DNA of 64,000 nucleotides from Niveispirillum cyanobacteriorum (GTDB lineage Bacteria; Pseudomonadota; Alphaproteobacteria; Azospirillales; Azospirillaceae). The stretch is taken from NCBI RefSeq assembly GCF_002868735.1, contig NZ_CP025611.1, forward strand, positions 552,501 to 616,500, written 5' to 3'. Made by a program: the position numbers and the translations under genes. Below the pieces are notes generated by a model. That model searched no databases and was not told the origin of the DNA. It saw only the letters and a list, made by a program, of their open reading frames with translations. Positions 8,487 through 17,077 of this stretch are shown here, piece by piece (the stretch's first letter is position 1; every line of letters starts with the position of its first letter).

Positions 8487-8884
8487 TACGCCACCTGCCG
8501 GCGCCAGCCCAGGAACAGGGCGATGGAACCCAGCGCGATATGCGGCAGGTTGGCGAGGAACTTGAACAGGAGCGGCATGTCCTGCGGCCCCAGCGTGAAG
8601 ATGGCGACGTCGAGATACCCGACGCCGACGATCAGGCCCAACAGCCCGTCGCTGAGATAGAGCGCGCCGAAGGTCCGCATGTAGAACCGCGCCGACCGTG
8701 CATTCAGGGCCGACAGTCCCGCCCATAGGGCCGATGCGCCGTGCAGCGCGTCGTCATAGATATCCAGTGCGAAAATGCCGAAGGTTCGCCCCTCCGCATC
8801 GGTCAGGCCGGGGATATAGTTCAGGCTGGTGACAATGCCAAGGATCACGAAATAGGCGATACAGCCGATCCGGTTCAATTCCAT
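8486..8884 (-). CDS. DUF4383-like four-helix membrane protein
   Basis: This 132-residue integral membrane protein has helices near residues 7-25, 47-60, 74-92 and 108-127. The pattern IPGLT, then FGIFALDIYDDALHGASALWAGLSA, then AR.Y....GALYLSDGLLGLIVG matches what I know of the DUF4383 family (small four-helix proteins, function unknown). It starts 18 bases after the oxidase gene stop and ends in a one-base overlap with the next gene. It is therefore the second gene of a four-gene unit. Confidence 0.7.
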   Translation of the reverse strand: MELNRIGCIAYFVILGIVTSLNYIPGLTDAEGRTFGIFALDIYDDALHGASALWAGLSALNARSARFYMRTFGALYLSDGLLGLIVGVGYLDVAIFTLGPQDMPLLFKFLANLPHIALGSIALFLGWRRQVA

Positions 8885-8902
8885 GCTGCGTGCATCCCTG
8901 CG

Positions 8903-10390
8903 TCAGGTGGCGGCGAGATAATGGTCCCACAGGCGGTTGCGGAACAGCAGGCCGGGATCATGCTGCCGCTTCAGGGCCAGGAAGCGATCCAGGCCGGGAT
9001 AGGCCCTGTGCATCTGCTCCGCCGTGGCGTGCAGCCGGTAGGGCAGGTAGTAGCAGCCGCCGATGGCCAGGACCTCGTCGATCAGGGCGCGGGTCATCCT
9101 GGCCATGGCGGCATCCCCGTCCGCGTCGCGCGTTTGGGAGAACAGCATGACGGCGGCCACCCGTTCATCAGGTGCATAGGCCAGCAAGCTGCGCCGGTCC
9201 GGAGCCAGATAGCGCAGCGTGACATTCAGCAGGTCCTGACCGGAGCCTGGAATATGCCGACGGCAGGCGGCCATGAAATCGGCGAACCGCGCCGGTGGCA
9301 CGAAATATTCATGCAGGATGTCCGTGCGCCCCTGTCCTGCTGGCCCCAGGCTGGAAACCGGCTCGTTCAGCAGCGTATTGCGCGTGTCGGTGCCGGGCTT
9401 GAAACGGCGTTCGATGGTCCAGCGCTGCCGCTTCCAGAAATCGGAGCCGATCTGCGCACGGAAGACATGACGGGAAACATTGCTGATGAACCCGCCCACC
9501 GTTGCCGCTGGCGGGGTGCCTGCCCCCGGCTTGCGGCCATAGGTGACCAGCAGCGCCTCCCGAAGGAAGTTCTCCCGCGACAGTGACAGGCGCCCATAGG
9601 CCATGTCCACCTTGCCACCGCTGCGGGCGGCGGCCTGCAGCGCCGCGCCGAACTGTTCGGCTGGCATGACTTGCGCCTGTGCTTCCAGCAGGGTGTTCTC
9701 CGCCGCGTCCAGTTCCAGATCCAGAACGATGCCCAGCAGCCCATAGCCGCCGATGGCGGCCTGGAACAGCTCGGCATTTTCTGTCGGTGAACAGGTGATG
9801 ATCTCTCCATCGGCCAGCATCAGGCGGAAGGACCGGACGCTGTCGCCGAATGGCCCGTGCGGGATGGGCCAGCCATGGGCATTGACGCACAGGGTGCTGC
9901 CCACCGCGAAATCATCATTGGACTGCATGATCAGCGGCGACAGGCCCACCGGGTCCAGGGCTGCCACCACCTGATCCCACCGCGCACCGGCGCCGGTGTG
10001 ATAGCGGTTGCCGGCGCGGTCGATTTCCAGATCGGGGATGTTCAGCTGGATGGCGTGACCATCCTTGGGGATGGATTGCCCGCCCATGGAATGGCGGGCA
10101 CCCGCGATGGCCACCGGCCGCCTTGCCGCCTTGGCGTCTTTCAATTCGCGGCGCAGCCGGTCAATCAGGATATCCCTGTCCGGCGGCTTGGTGATCCAAT
10201 GCGAGAAGACCGGCGTCTGGTTCATGTGGCTGGCATCATCGACCAGCGTCTCCGCTGCCGTCGCGGTCTGGGCCAGCGTGGGCAGCACCATGGCGGTCGC
10301 AGCCGCCCCTGCCATCACCTCGCGGCGGTTGAGAAGCAAAGCCTGTGATTGCGCCAAGATCGCCCTCATGATCGGCAATGACCCAACCAT
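8903..10390 (-). CDS. FAD-linked oxidase of the VAO/aldonolactone oxidase type, probably Tat-exported
   Basis: This 495-residue protein has an N-terminal twin-arginine type signal (NRREVMAG, then a hydrophobic stretch ending near ALA/TAAAE at about 45). An FAD_binding_4 (PCMH) domain follows: AIAGARHSMGGQS, IPDLEIDRAGNRYHTGAGARW and VGSTLCVNAHGWPIPHGPFG. The C-terminus (DRFLALKRQHDPGLLFRNRLW) is the usual end of aldonolactone-oxidase-like enzymes. Family members oxidise sugar lactones, sugar alcohols or related hydroxyls and reduce O2 or a carrier. The substrate here is unknown. It is the promoter-proximal gene of a four-gene operon with a DUF4383-like membrane protein and two unknown anchored proteins. 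The start at 10390 has no clear Shine-Dalgarno; Met at 10369 is an alternative. Confidence 0.82.
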   Translation of the reverse strand: MVGSLPIMRAILAQSQALLLNRREVMAGAAATAMVLPTLAQTATAAETLVDDASHMNQTPVFSHWITKPPDRDILIDRLRRELKDAKAARRPVAIAGARHSMGGQSIPKDGHAIQLNIPDLEIDRAGNRYHTGAGARWDQVVAALDPVGLSPLIMQSNDDFAVGSTLCVNAHGWPIPHGPFGDSVRSFRLMLADGEIITCSPTENAELFQAAIGGYGLLGIVLDLELDAAENTLLEAQAQVMPAEQFGAALQAAARSGGKVDMAYGRLSLSRENFLREALLVTYGRKPGAGTPPAATVGGFISNVSRHVFRAQIGSDFWKRQRWTIERRFKPGTDTRNTLLNEPVSSLGPAGQGRTDILHEYFVPPARFADFMAACRRHIPGSGQDLLNVTLRYLAPDRRSLLAYAPDERVAAVMLFSQTRDADGDAAMARMTRALIDEVLAIGGCYYLPYRLHATAEQMHRAYPGLDRFLALKRQHDPGLLFRNRLWDHYLAAT

Positions 10391-10454
10391 GAGGACGCAA
10401 TATCATGTCGATTTCAATTGAAATCCGCAGTGCCCTTAACCACGCCTGCCGGTG

Positions 10455-11525
10455 TCACGCCTTGTCCGACACGAACCGCCAGCCCGTCTCCGCCGCTGCC
10501 CGCGCCACCTCGCCATAGGCGAGCGCCTTGCGGTCGGCGGCATTGCCGGCCAGCGCGCGGGCGTAGACGCCCTGGCAGATGGCGGCGATGCGGAAGAAGG
10601 CGAAGGCCAGGTAATAGGGCCAGTCGGGAATCCCCGCCCGTCCGGTACGCTGGCAATAGGCGGCAACATAATCCGCCTCGGATGGGATACCCGTTCCGGC
10701 CAGATCGATGCCCTTCAGGCCCGGAAACTGCTTGATCCCCGCGGGCAGGTGGTAGGCCATGCAATTATAGGCCAGATCGGGCAGGGGATGGCCCAGGGTC
10801 GCCAGTTCCCAGTCCAGGATGGCGACGACGCGCGGTTCCGTCTTGTGCAGCATCAGGTTGCCCAGGCGAAAATCACCATGCACGATGGTGACCTCTTCCC
10901 CCGCCGGCACGGCCCGCGGCAGCCAGTCCATCAGCCGTTCCATGGCCGGAATGTCGCTGTCGCCCTTGGTGGCCACGAACTGCTTGGACCAGCGTTCGAC
11001 CTGCCGCTGGATATACTGTTCCGGCTTGCCGAAATCCGACAGGCCGGCGGCGCGCCAATCCACGCTGTGCAGGGCCGCCAGCGTGGCATTCATCCCGTCA
11101 TAGATGGCCGCCCGATCGGCATTGCTGAACCCGTCCAGCGCCACATCCGACAGGACGCGCCCGTCAATATGATCCATCACATAAAAGGGCGTGCCGATGA
11201 TGCCCGCATCCTCACACAGCAGGCGGGCATTGGGCACGGGCGCCGCACTGCCGGACAGCGCCCGCATGGCGCGGAATTCCCGCTCCACCATGTGCGCGCT
11301 GGGCAGCAGCTTGCCCGGCGGCTTCTTACGCAGCACGAAGCGCGCGCCCGCCGCATCGCTGATCAGGAAGGTGGGGTTGGACTGCCCGCCCTGAAACTGC
11401 TGCACCCTTGCCGGCCCCTGAAACCCGTCCAGATGGGCCGACAGATAGGTGTCCAGCGCCGCCTCATCAAAGCGGTGCTGTGGCAGCACATCAATCAGGA
11501 CGGCCGCCCCCTTGCCTTCGCTCAT
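10455..11525 (-). CDS. Aminoglycoside-phosphotransferase-fold kinase, ACAD10/acyl-CoA-linked type
   Basis: This 356-residue protein has the APH kinase fold: QGGQSNPTFLI (nucleotide loop), FVLRKKPPG (lysine of the beta3 strand), the catalytic loop HGDFRLGNLM with H216 and D218, and the metal motif ILDWELATLG. This subgroup accompanies acyl-CoA dehydrogenases and SDRs in fatty-acid-like degradation and is thought to phosphorylate hydroxyacyl-type substrates; it is not a resistance gene. The start MSEG at 11525 leaves only 13 bases after the SDR gene at 11539-12324. The two are on one transcript, which fits a catabolic role. Confidence 0.82.
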   Translation of the reverse strand: MSEGKGAAVLIDVLPQHRFDEAALDTYLSAHLDGFQGPARVQQFQGGQSNPTFLISDAAGARFVLRKKPPGKLLPSAHMVEREFRAMRALSGSAAPVPNARLLCEDAGIIGTPFYVMDHIDGRVLSDVALDGFSNADRAAIYDGMNATLAALHSVDWRAAGLSDFGKPEQYIQRQVERWSKQFVATKGDSDIPAMERLMDWLPRAVPAGEEVTIVHGDFRLGNLMLHKTEPRVVAILDWELATLGHPLPDLAYNCMAYHLPAGIKQFPGLKGIDLAGTGIPSEADYVAAYCQRTGRAGIPDWPYYLAFAFFRIAAICQGVYARALAGNAADRKALAYGEVARAAAETGWRFVSDKA

Positions 11526-11538
11526 GACCGGTCCCCGC

Positions 11539-12324
11539 TTACAGGATCGTGGGATCGGCGATGGTCGCACCGCCATCGGCCACCAGCAACTGTCCGGTGA
11601 CGAAGGCGCCGGCGGGGGCGGCCAGCATCAGGGCCACGCCGGCGATCTCTTCGGGCTTTCCAAAGCGGCCCAGGGGCGCACGGCGCATGATGGCCTTGGC
11701 GATGTCGGGATTGTCGGTCAGGGCCTTGGCGAAGTCCGTCTCCACAATGCCGGGGGCGATGCCGTTGACGCGGATATTGGCCCGGCCATGTTCGACGGCC
11801 AGATTGCGGACCAGGGCCGCTTCCGCCGCCTTGGACACGCCATAGGCGCCGATCACCGGATTGCCGCGCAGGCCGGCGATGGAGGACAGGATGATTACCG
11901 ACCCGTCCTTACGCTCCGCCATGCCGGGGATCACCATGTTGCACAATTGCCAAGTGCTGCGCAGGTTCGACCCCATGATCTTGTCCCAGGCCTCGTCGCT
12001 GACACTGGCCAGCGGGCCATAGACGGGGTTGATGGCGGCGTTGGCGACCAGGATGTCGATCCGGCCCCATTGCGCCAGCGTGGCATCGACCAGCGCCTGC
12101 AAATCCTCCTTGCGACCGATATTACAGGCCACGGAAATCGCCTCGCCACCGGCGGCGATGATCTCATCGCGCACCAGATTGCAGGCATCGATCTTGCGCG
12201 ACGAGATGACCACCTTGGCCCCGGCGCGGGCATATTCCTGGGCGATGGACTTGCCGATCCCGCGTGAGGAGCCGGTGATCAGGGCCACCTTACCGGACAG
12301 GTCGAACAGGGGATGAACGGTCAT
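11539..12324 (-). CDS. SDR family oxidoreductase
   Basis: This 261-residue classical short-chain dehydrogenase has the cofactor motif TGSSRGIG at residues 17-24, the ANAAIN variant of NNAG, a serine before YGVSK, and the catalytic pair Y161/K165. The C-terminal end GQLLVADGGATI is typical. RK after the second strand (VVISSRK) favours NADP(H), an inference. The neighbours are a second SDR upstream and an APH-type kinase downstream on the same strand, which suggests a small catabolic operon acting on a hydroxy- or oxo-acyl compound. The exact substrate cannot be read from sequence. Confidence 0.9.
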   Translation of the reverse strand: MTVHPLFDLSGKVALITGSSRGIGKSIAQEYARAGAKVVISSRKIDACNLVRDEIIAAGGEAISVACNIGRKEDLQALVDATLAQWGRIDILVANAAINPVYGPLASVSDEAWDKIMGSNLRSTWQLCNMVIPGMAERKDGSVIILSSIAGLRGNPVIGAYGVSKAAEAALVRNLAVEHGRANIRVNGIAPGIVETDFAKALTDNPDIAKAIMRRAPLGRFGKPEEIAGVALMLAAPAGAFVTGQLLVADGGATIADPTIL

Positions 12325-12361
12325 TTACATTCTTCCTTATGGGGTTCCGAAGGACCTGATA

Positions 12362-12385
12362 CCAGCGGTCTTTCCTGACCGCTGG
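12362..12385. repeat. Perfect hairpin between the two SDR genes
   Basis: CCAGCGGTC (12362-12370) and GACCGCTGG (12377-12385) form a nine-pair stem with a six-base loop. There is no T run on either side. It could attenuate transcription between the SDR genes or stabilise the mRNA end. Confidence 0.5.
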
Positions 12386-12428
12386 AGGCCGGCGACTGCC
12401 GGCCCGGCGCCTGAGGGAATGCGAACAG

Positions 12429-13190
12429 TTAAGCCGTCGTGCCGCCATCGATGGCATATTCGGCACCGGTGATGAACGGGCTTTCGTCCGACAGCAGGAA
12501 CAGCACGACATTGGCGGCATCCTCCGGCTTGCCCATGCGGCCCAGCGGGGCCGTACGCTCCAGCCGGCGACGCATCTTCTCCGAATCCGGGGCGGCGTCG
12601 ATCATCTGCTGTACCATCGGTGTGTACAGGAACGACGGGTGGATGGAGTTGCAGCGGATATTGTAATTCTGCTGCGCACACCATTTCGCCGTCGACTTGG
12701 TCAAGAGCCGCACGGCCCCCTTGGCGGAGCAATAGGCCGCCAGATCCGCCGCGCCCAGCAGGCCTGCGACAGAGGAAACATTGACGATGGAGCCGCCGCC
12801 CGTCTGCTTCATGGCCTTGATGGCGTACTTACAGCCCAGGAAGGTGCTCTCCACATTCACCGCATGAACAAAACGCCAGCCTTCCAGCGTCTCATCCTCG
12901 ATATTGTGCAGAGAGCCGCAGCCGGCATTGTTCACCAGACCGTCCAGCCGTCCATATTTCTGGACCACATGGCCGATCACCTCGACCCAGCGATCTTCCT
13001 TGGTCACGTCCTGGGCCAGGAACTCGATCCCATCGCCCAGCTCGGCCACCGCCGCCTCGCCGCCCTGCACATTGCGGTCGGTGATCACCACCTTGGCCCC
13101 TTCGCGCAGGGCCGCCCGCGCCGTGGCCAGCCCGATGCCCGAAGCGCCCCCCGTGATCAGGACGATCTTGTCCTGCAGGCGTCCCACCAT
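12429..13190 (-). CDS. SDR family oxidoreductase
   Basis: This second classical SDR has 253 residues. TGGASGIG is at residues 13-20, an acidic D follows the second strand (VVITDRN, which favours NAD), NNAG is present, and the active pair is Y153/K157 in YCSAK. The end FITGAEYAIDGGTTA is typical. The start at 13190 has GGAGGG seven bases upstream. The ATG at 13196 sits too close to that site, and the longer in-frame start at 13283 would include the operator-like palindrome at 13237-13252. It is the first gene of the SDR-SDR-kinase group. Confidence 0.9.
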   Translation of the reverse strand: MVGRLQDKIVLITGGASGIGLATARAALREGAKVVITDRNVQGGEAAVAELGDGIEFLAQDVTKEDRWVEVIGHVVQKYGRLDGLVNNAGCGSLHNIEDETLEGWRFVHAVNVESTFLGCKYAIKAMKQTGGGSIVNVSSVAGLLGAADLAAYCSAKGAVRLLTKSTAKWCAQQNYNIRCNSIHPSFLYTPMVQQMIDAAPDSEKMRRRLERTAPLGRMGKPEDAANVVLFLLSDESPFITGAEYAIDGGTTA

Positions 13191-13236
13191 GATCATTCCC
13201 TCCCGGATGCACGCGCCGGATCGTGCCGGCCGCTTC

Positions 13237-13252
13237 TCAAACGTTTGTTTGA
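13237..13252. promoter_or_regulatory. Inverted repeat TCAAAC-N4-GTTTGA upstream of the SDR operon
   Basis: A perfect 6-4-6 palindrome lies about 47 bases before the first SDR start. It contains CAAACGTTTG. Such sites are typical of TetR-family repressors of acyl-CoA catabolism, but no TetR gene is in the vicinity. The role is inferred from position and symmetry. Confidence 0.5.
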
Positions 13253-13300
13253 ATGTAGGGGAAACGCAGGCGGGGGGCAACAACGAAGGCGATCAGATGA

Positions 13301-14095
13301 TCACGGACAGGTGGGGCCGCCCAGGGTGGGCGGATTGGCCGCCGGGCGCGGCGTCACATGCGCGGAAACTGGCAGGTTCAGTTCCTTCAACCGCCCCGCC
13401 ACCAGCGACGCCATGGCCCGCGCCCCCATCTCACTGAAATGCGTGTCATCGGCAATGCCGTCGGGCCAGCGGGTGTAACCGGCGGCCTGTGCCTGTTCCT
13501 TGCTGTAATGCAGGAAATAGGCTTTCGCCGGTTCCGGCCCCAGCCCATGGACATAGACGCGGCTGTCATAGCCAAGGTCGATCAGGGGCGTCGCCGTTTC
13601 CCGCGCCACGGCGCGCGTCACCTCGGCATAGCTGCCGAAACTGTCATTGATGCTGCCATCTTCCTTGAAACTGCGCCGCGCCACGGGCGTCAGCAGCACC
13701 GCCTGCGCACCCTTTTCCCGCGCCATAGAGATGAAGCGCAACAGATTGACGCGGAAATCGGGCAGGGGCGTGTACCGCTCCTCCTTGGCCTGATTGGCAT
13801 CATTATGCCCGAACTGGATCAACAGTGTGTCGCCAGCGGCAATATCCTTGGCAATGGCGTCAAACCGCCCTTCGGCGATAAAGCTCTTGGTGCTGCGCCC
13901 GCCCATGGCCCGGTTCTCCACCGCCACCGACCCGTCCAGATTGCAGGCCAGGGCCATGCCCCAGCCCATCTGCGGATAGCGGTCAGCGCCGTAATTGGCG
14001 GCGGTACTGTCGCCCGCAATGAAAATGCGTTCCGCCGTCGCCACCGGTGCCGACAGCATCAGCGCCGCCAAGGCCGGGATCATCCAGTACCGCAT
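13301..14095 (-). CDS. SGNH/GDSL esterase, rhamnogalacturonan acetylesterase-like
   Basis: This 264-residue secreted hydrolase has a signal peptide (residues 1-21, ending SAPVATA-E). SGNH blocks are complete: GDST with nucleophile S30, GGRSTKSF with the glycine of block II, FGHND with N98, and DDTH with H219 as base and D216 before it. The layout matches the CE12 rhamnogalacturonan acetylesterases (YtcA/RhgT type), which deacetylate pectic or other polysaccharides in the periplasm. The third of three successive ATGs (14095) has the best spacing to GGGAGG. It stands alone; no pectinase is adjacent, so a self-glycan or plant-polysaccharide substrate is equally possible. Confidence 0.88.
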   Translation of the reverse strand: MRYWMIPALAALMLSAPVATAERIFIAGDSTAANYGADRYPQMGWGMALACNLDGSVAVENRAMGGRSTKSFIAEGRFDAIAKDIAAGDTLLIQFGHNDANQAKEERYTPLPDFRVNLLRFISMAREKGAQAVLLTPVARRSFKEDGSINDSFGSYAEVTRAVARETATPLIDLGYDSRVYVHGLGPEPAKAYFLHYSKEQAQAAGYTRWPDGIADDTHFSEMGARAMASLVAGRLKELNLPVSAHVTPRPAANPPTLGGPTCP

Positions 14096-14269
14096 CATCA
14101 TCCTCCCAAATTTGTATGACAACTTGGAAACCGGTGTCAAAATAAGGGGAGAGGGGTGACGGGGCAAGAGGAGATGTGGGGTAGGCGCATAGGCTGTCCC
14201 ACCCCAACTATGGAATATATTCCCATAAACAGCTAGGATCGTGGTCCTTTGTCAAGCCGGAGCCGCCCC

Positions 14270-15484
14270 ATGCCCTCGCTCAGCCATAACCCCTACGACA
14301 CTGACCACCCCACCCTGACAGCCCAGGAACAGGCCGAAGCCTGGTGGCGCGGTTCGTCCGACCGGCATGTCCGGCCCTTTAGAGAGGATGTCAGCTTCGC
14401 CTCCTGCGGCCATCTGCTGGAAGGATATAAATCCCGAAAGGCGGATGAGGTGACCTGGGCCAAGATCGCCTTCCATCTGGCCGCTGGTGTGCCCATCATC
14501 AAGATTGCCGAACATTATAAACTGTCGCGCACCACCATCTGGCGGGCGTTGACCCAGTCGCACAATCTGCGCCGCCGCGTGGCCGAGGAGCGCGCCCTGA
14601 TGCGGCGGGAGGCGGACAGCCGGTTTGTCGCCATGCGCGAACTGGTCGTCGATACGCTGTACCGCGCCATTGCCGATGGCAATATGCGCGCCACGCTCTG
14701 GGCCGCCGACCGGCTGGGCCTGGGGGCGGAATTGCTGCAACAGGCGGAAAAGCCGCCCAAGCCCGGCTATGCCCGCATTCCCGATGGTTGGATGACGGCA
14801 CTGGACCCCGAAGCGGCGATCAGGGCCGATCTGTCGGCGCCACGGGGCAGGGAGGTGCCTTTGCCGGTGCCTGAATCCTCGACCCCGGCCGCACCCCCGC
14901 CCACGGCCCGCCGCCGGGGTCCCATCCTGCCTGCTGGTGCCATCACCGCATCCGCCCCGCCGCTGCTTCCCGATCCTGGCCCCGAACCCTTCAATCCCGA
15001 TCTTGCGGGCACCCTGCCGGACCCGCCGCCTGATCTGACACCCGAAACCAGCCCGGATGTCGGCCTCGCGCCCGACCCGGTACCGACATTGCCGCCCATC
15101 GACGCCGATCCGATGGGACAGTCGGGCGATCCACTGCCGGACTTTCCCAAGGAACTGCGCTGGCGCAACCGTCCGCGCGGCAAGGTGAAGGCATCGGCCC
15201 CACCCACCCCGCATCATGACGGCCCGTCCCTGCGCCTGAAACGCGGGTGCTATCGTCTGCGCGCGCGCCCCGCCGTGCGCCTGCTGTTCTGGATTCTCCA
15301 TAACAGCCTGCCTCTGGCCGATGGGGTGGATGGCGCGCCCGGCCTGTCGGCGGCCCGCTGGACCATGCGGGCCAGGTGGCTGGCCTGGGGCGACAAGTTG
15401 CCCATGGACCTGTGCAACCGGGACGAAAGACCGGTGCACAATGTTTCACAGCCCCGCTGGTCGAAGAAGGAGGAAGGGTATTGA
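14270..15484 (+). CDS. Helix-turn-helix protein with proline-rich middle and repeat-bearing C-terminus
   Basis: This 404-residue protein is of unknown role. Residues about 60-105 form a helix-turn-helix of the Hin/terminase-small-subunit type (AAGVPIIKIAEHYKLSRT, then TIWRALTQS). A charged helical stretch follows (residues 100-160), then a low-complexity Pro/Asp-rich region (about 200-310) and a Trp-rich basic tail. The last residues include RPVHNVSQ, encoded by a 19-base word (15433-15451) that recurs with one mismatch at 35251-35269 in non-coding DNA. The start at 14270 follows CCGGAG by seven bases. It is divergent from the esterase gene. It could regulate transcription or be a relic of a mobile element; there are no phage genes nearby. 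Confidence 0.75.
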   Translation: MPSLSHNPYDTDHPTLTAQEQAEAWWRGSSDRHVRPFREDVSFASCGHLLEGYKSRKADEVTWAKIAFHLAAGVPIIKIAEHYKLSRTTIWRALTQSHNLRRRVAEERALMRREADSRFVAMRELVVDTLYRAIADGNMRATLWAADRLGLGAELLQQAEKPPKPGYARIPDGWMTALDPEAAIRADLSAPRGREVPLPVPESSTPAAPPPTARRRGPILPAGAITASAPPLLPDPGPEPFNPDLAGTLPDPPPDLTPETSPDVGLAPDPVPTLPPIDADPMGQSGDPLPDFPKELRWRNRPRGKVKASAPPTPHHDGPSLRLKRGCYRLRARPAVRLLFWILHNSLPLADGVDGAPGLSAARWTMRARWLAWGDKLPMDLCNRDERPVHNVSQPRWSKKEEGY

Positions 15485-15613
15485 GGGAGCGACACCACCT
15501 CCACCCCACCCGCACGGGAGGGGCAGCCATGGCAGCCCGGCACTTCCACAGCACCCGTCTCCGCCCTATAGTCGCCGGCTTTACCAGCGCCGACAGTATC
15601 GAGAAGACACGCC

Positions 15614-16990
15614 ATGACCCCCGCCGCCCGTTTGGCCACCGCGACCGATTTGCTTGCCGAGGTGATGGACACCCCGCGCCCGGCCGATGCGGTCACCAGC
15701 GCCTTTTTCCGCGCCCGCCGCTATATCGGCGCCAAGGATCGGGGGGAAATCGCGTCGCTGGTCTATGGCATCATGCGCCATTGGGCCCGGCTGCATTGGT
15801 GGCTGGAACGGGTGAACCACATGCCCGATCCGCGCGCCCTGGTCATTGCGGATTGCATCCTGGCCGGCGGCCGCAGCGCCGATGCCGTGGCTGGCCTGTT
15901 CAACGGGGCCAAGTTCGCACCCGCCCCCCTGTCGGATCGCGAACGCAAGCTGATCCGCGCGCTCGACACCCGCACCCTCAACCATCCCGATCAACCCGAA
16001 GCGGTTCAGGCCGAGGTGCCGGAATGGGCCGAGGCGTCGATGCGCGCCACCTTTGGCGAGCGTTTCCTGGCGGAAGCATCGGGCATGCTGGGCGAGGCGC
16101 CGCTGGACCTGCGCGTGAACCCGGTGAAGGGCACGCGGGAGGATGCGGTGAAGGCCCTGGCCGATGCCGGCATCAAGGCCACGCCCACCGATCTGTCGCC
16201 CGTGGGGCTGCGTCTGGCGGGCCGTGCGCCCGTCATGGCGCTGGACGCGTATAAGTCCGGCATGATCGAGATTCAGGATGAAGGTTCGCAGCTGGTGGCC
16301 TTCATGGCCGATGCCCGGCCCGGCATGCAGGTGGTGGATTTCTGTGCCGGGGCCGGTGGCAAGACCCTGGCCATCGCCGCCATGATGGAAAACAAAGGCC
16401 GCGTGGTGGCCACCGACGTGCTGGAAGGTCGCCTAACCCGCGCCAAGGAACGGTTCCGCCGCGCCGGCCTGCACAATATCGAAACCCGCGCCATTTCGAC
16501 CGAACGCGACCCCTGGGTGAAGCGTCATAAGGGCAAGTTTGACCGCGTCGTCGTCGATGCGCCCTGTTCGGGCACCGGCACCTGGCGCCGCAATCCCGAC
16601 AGCCGCTGGCGTCCGCTGGGTCCCGGCCTGTCGGAACTGTTGCCGTTGCAGGCCAGCATCCTGGACAGTGCCGCCCGTCTGGTCCGCCCCGGCGGCCGCG
16701 TCATCTACGCTACCTGTTCGGTGCTGCGGGAGGAGAATGAAGGCCAGGTGGAGGCGTTCCTGGCGTCGCACCCCGATTTCACCCTGGTGCCGGTCCCAAC
16801 CGCCTGGCCCGCTGCCTGGGGCAAGCCGCCGGTGACCACCGACATGCTGCGCCTGACGCCGCTGCGCCACGATACCGATGGCTTCTTCGCCGCCGTGCTG
16901 GAACGCCGCGCCGAGGTGGCGACAGAAGCGGCGGACGCGGCGGCGGCAACGGCGGAAGGGGCAGCGACGGCAGAGGAAGCCACCGCGTGA
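15614..16990 (+). CDS. rsmB: RsmB/NOP family RNA m5C methyltransferase
   Basis: This 458-residue SAM-dependent enzyme methylates cytosine-5 in RNA, most likely 16S rRNA C967. The N-terminal NusB-like domain (about 1-140) precedes the Rossmann domain with VVDFCAGAGGKTLAIA (SAM loop), the motif IV Cys C318 in DAPCSGTGTWRR and the nucleophile C368 in ATCSV. An Ala/Glu-rich tail of about 30 residues ends the protein. All catalytic residues are present. It is followed by the lepB pair on the same strand, with a small hairpin (17002-17016) in the gap. Other RsmF-type targets cannot be excluded. Confidence 0.9.
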   Translation: MTPAARLATATDLLAEVMDTPRPADAVTSAFFRARRYIGAKDRGEIASLVYGIMRHWARLHWWLERVNHMPDPRALVIADCILAGGRSADAVAGLFNGAKFAPAPLSDRERKLIRALDTRTLNHPDQPEAVQAEVPEWAEASMRATFGERFLAEASGMLGEAPLDLRVNPVKGTREDAVKALADAGIKATPTDLSPVGLRLAGRAPVMALDAYKSGMIEIQDEGSQLVAFMADARPGMQVVDFCAGAGGKTLAIAAMMENKGRVVATDVLEGRLTRAKERFRRAGLHNIETRAISTERDPWVKRHKGKFDRVVVDAPCSGTGTWRRNPDSRWRPLGPGLSELLPLQASILDSAARLVRPGGRVIYATCSVLREENEGQVEAFLASHPDFTLVPVPTAWPAAWGKPPVTTDMLRLTPLRHDTDGFFAAVLERRAEVATEAADAAAATAEGAATAEEATA

Positions 16991-17077
16991 ATTGGCCCCA
17001 CCCCTGATATTCAGGGTGGTGATTGACCGCCAAAGGGCCGGCGGGCATGGTGTCGGCAGCGTTTTCCGGAAGGAGTG

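Noticed and set aside
10455-11525. Aminoglycoside resistance phosphotransferase
   Set aside because: The sequence belongs to the acyl-CoA-linked APH branch and lies with SDR genes.
12325-12428. Standard terminator between the two SDR genes
   Set aside because: The hairpin at 12362-12385 is perfect but has no T run, so it was listed as a repeat, not as a terminator.
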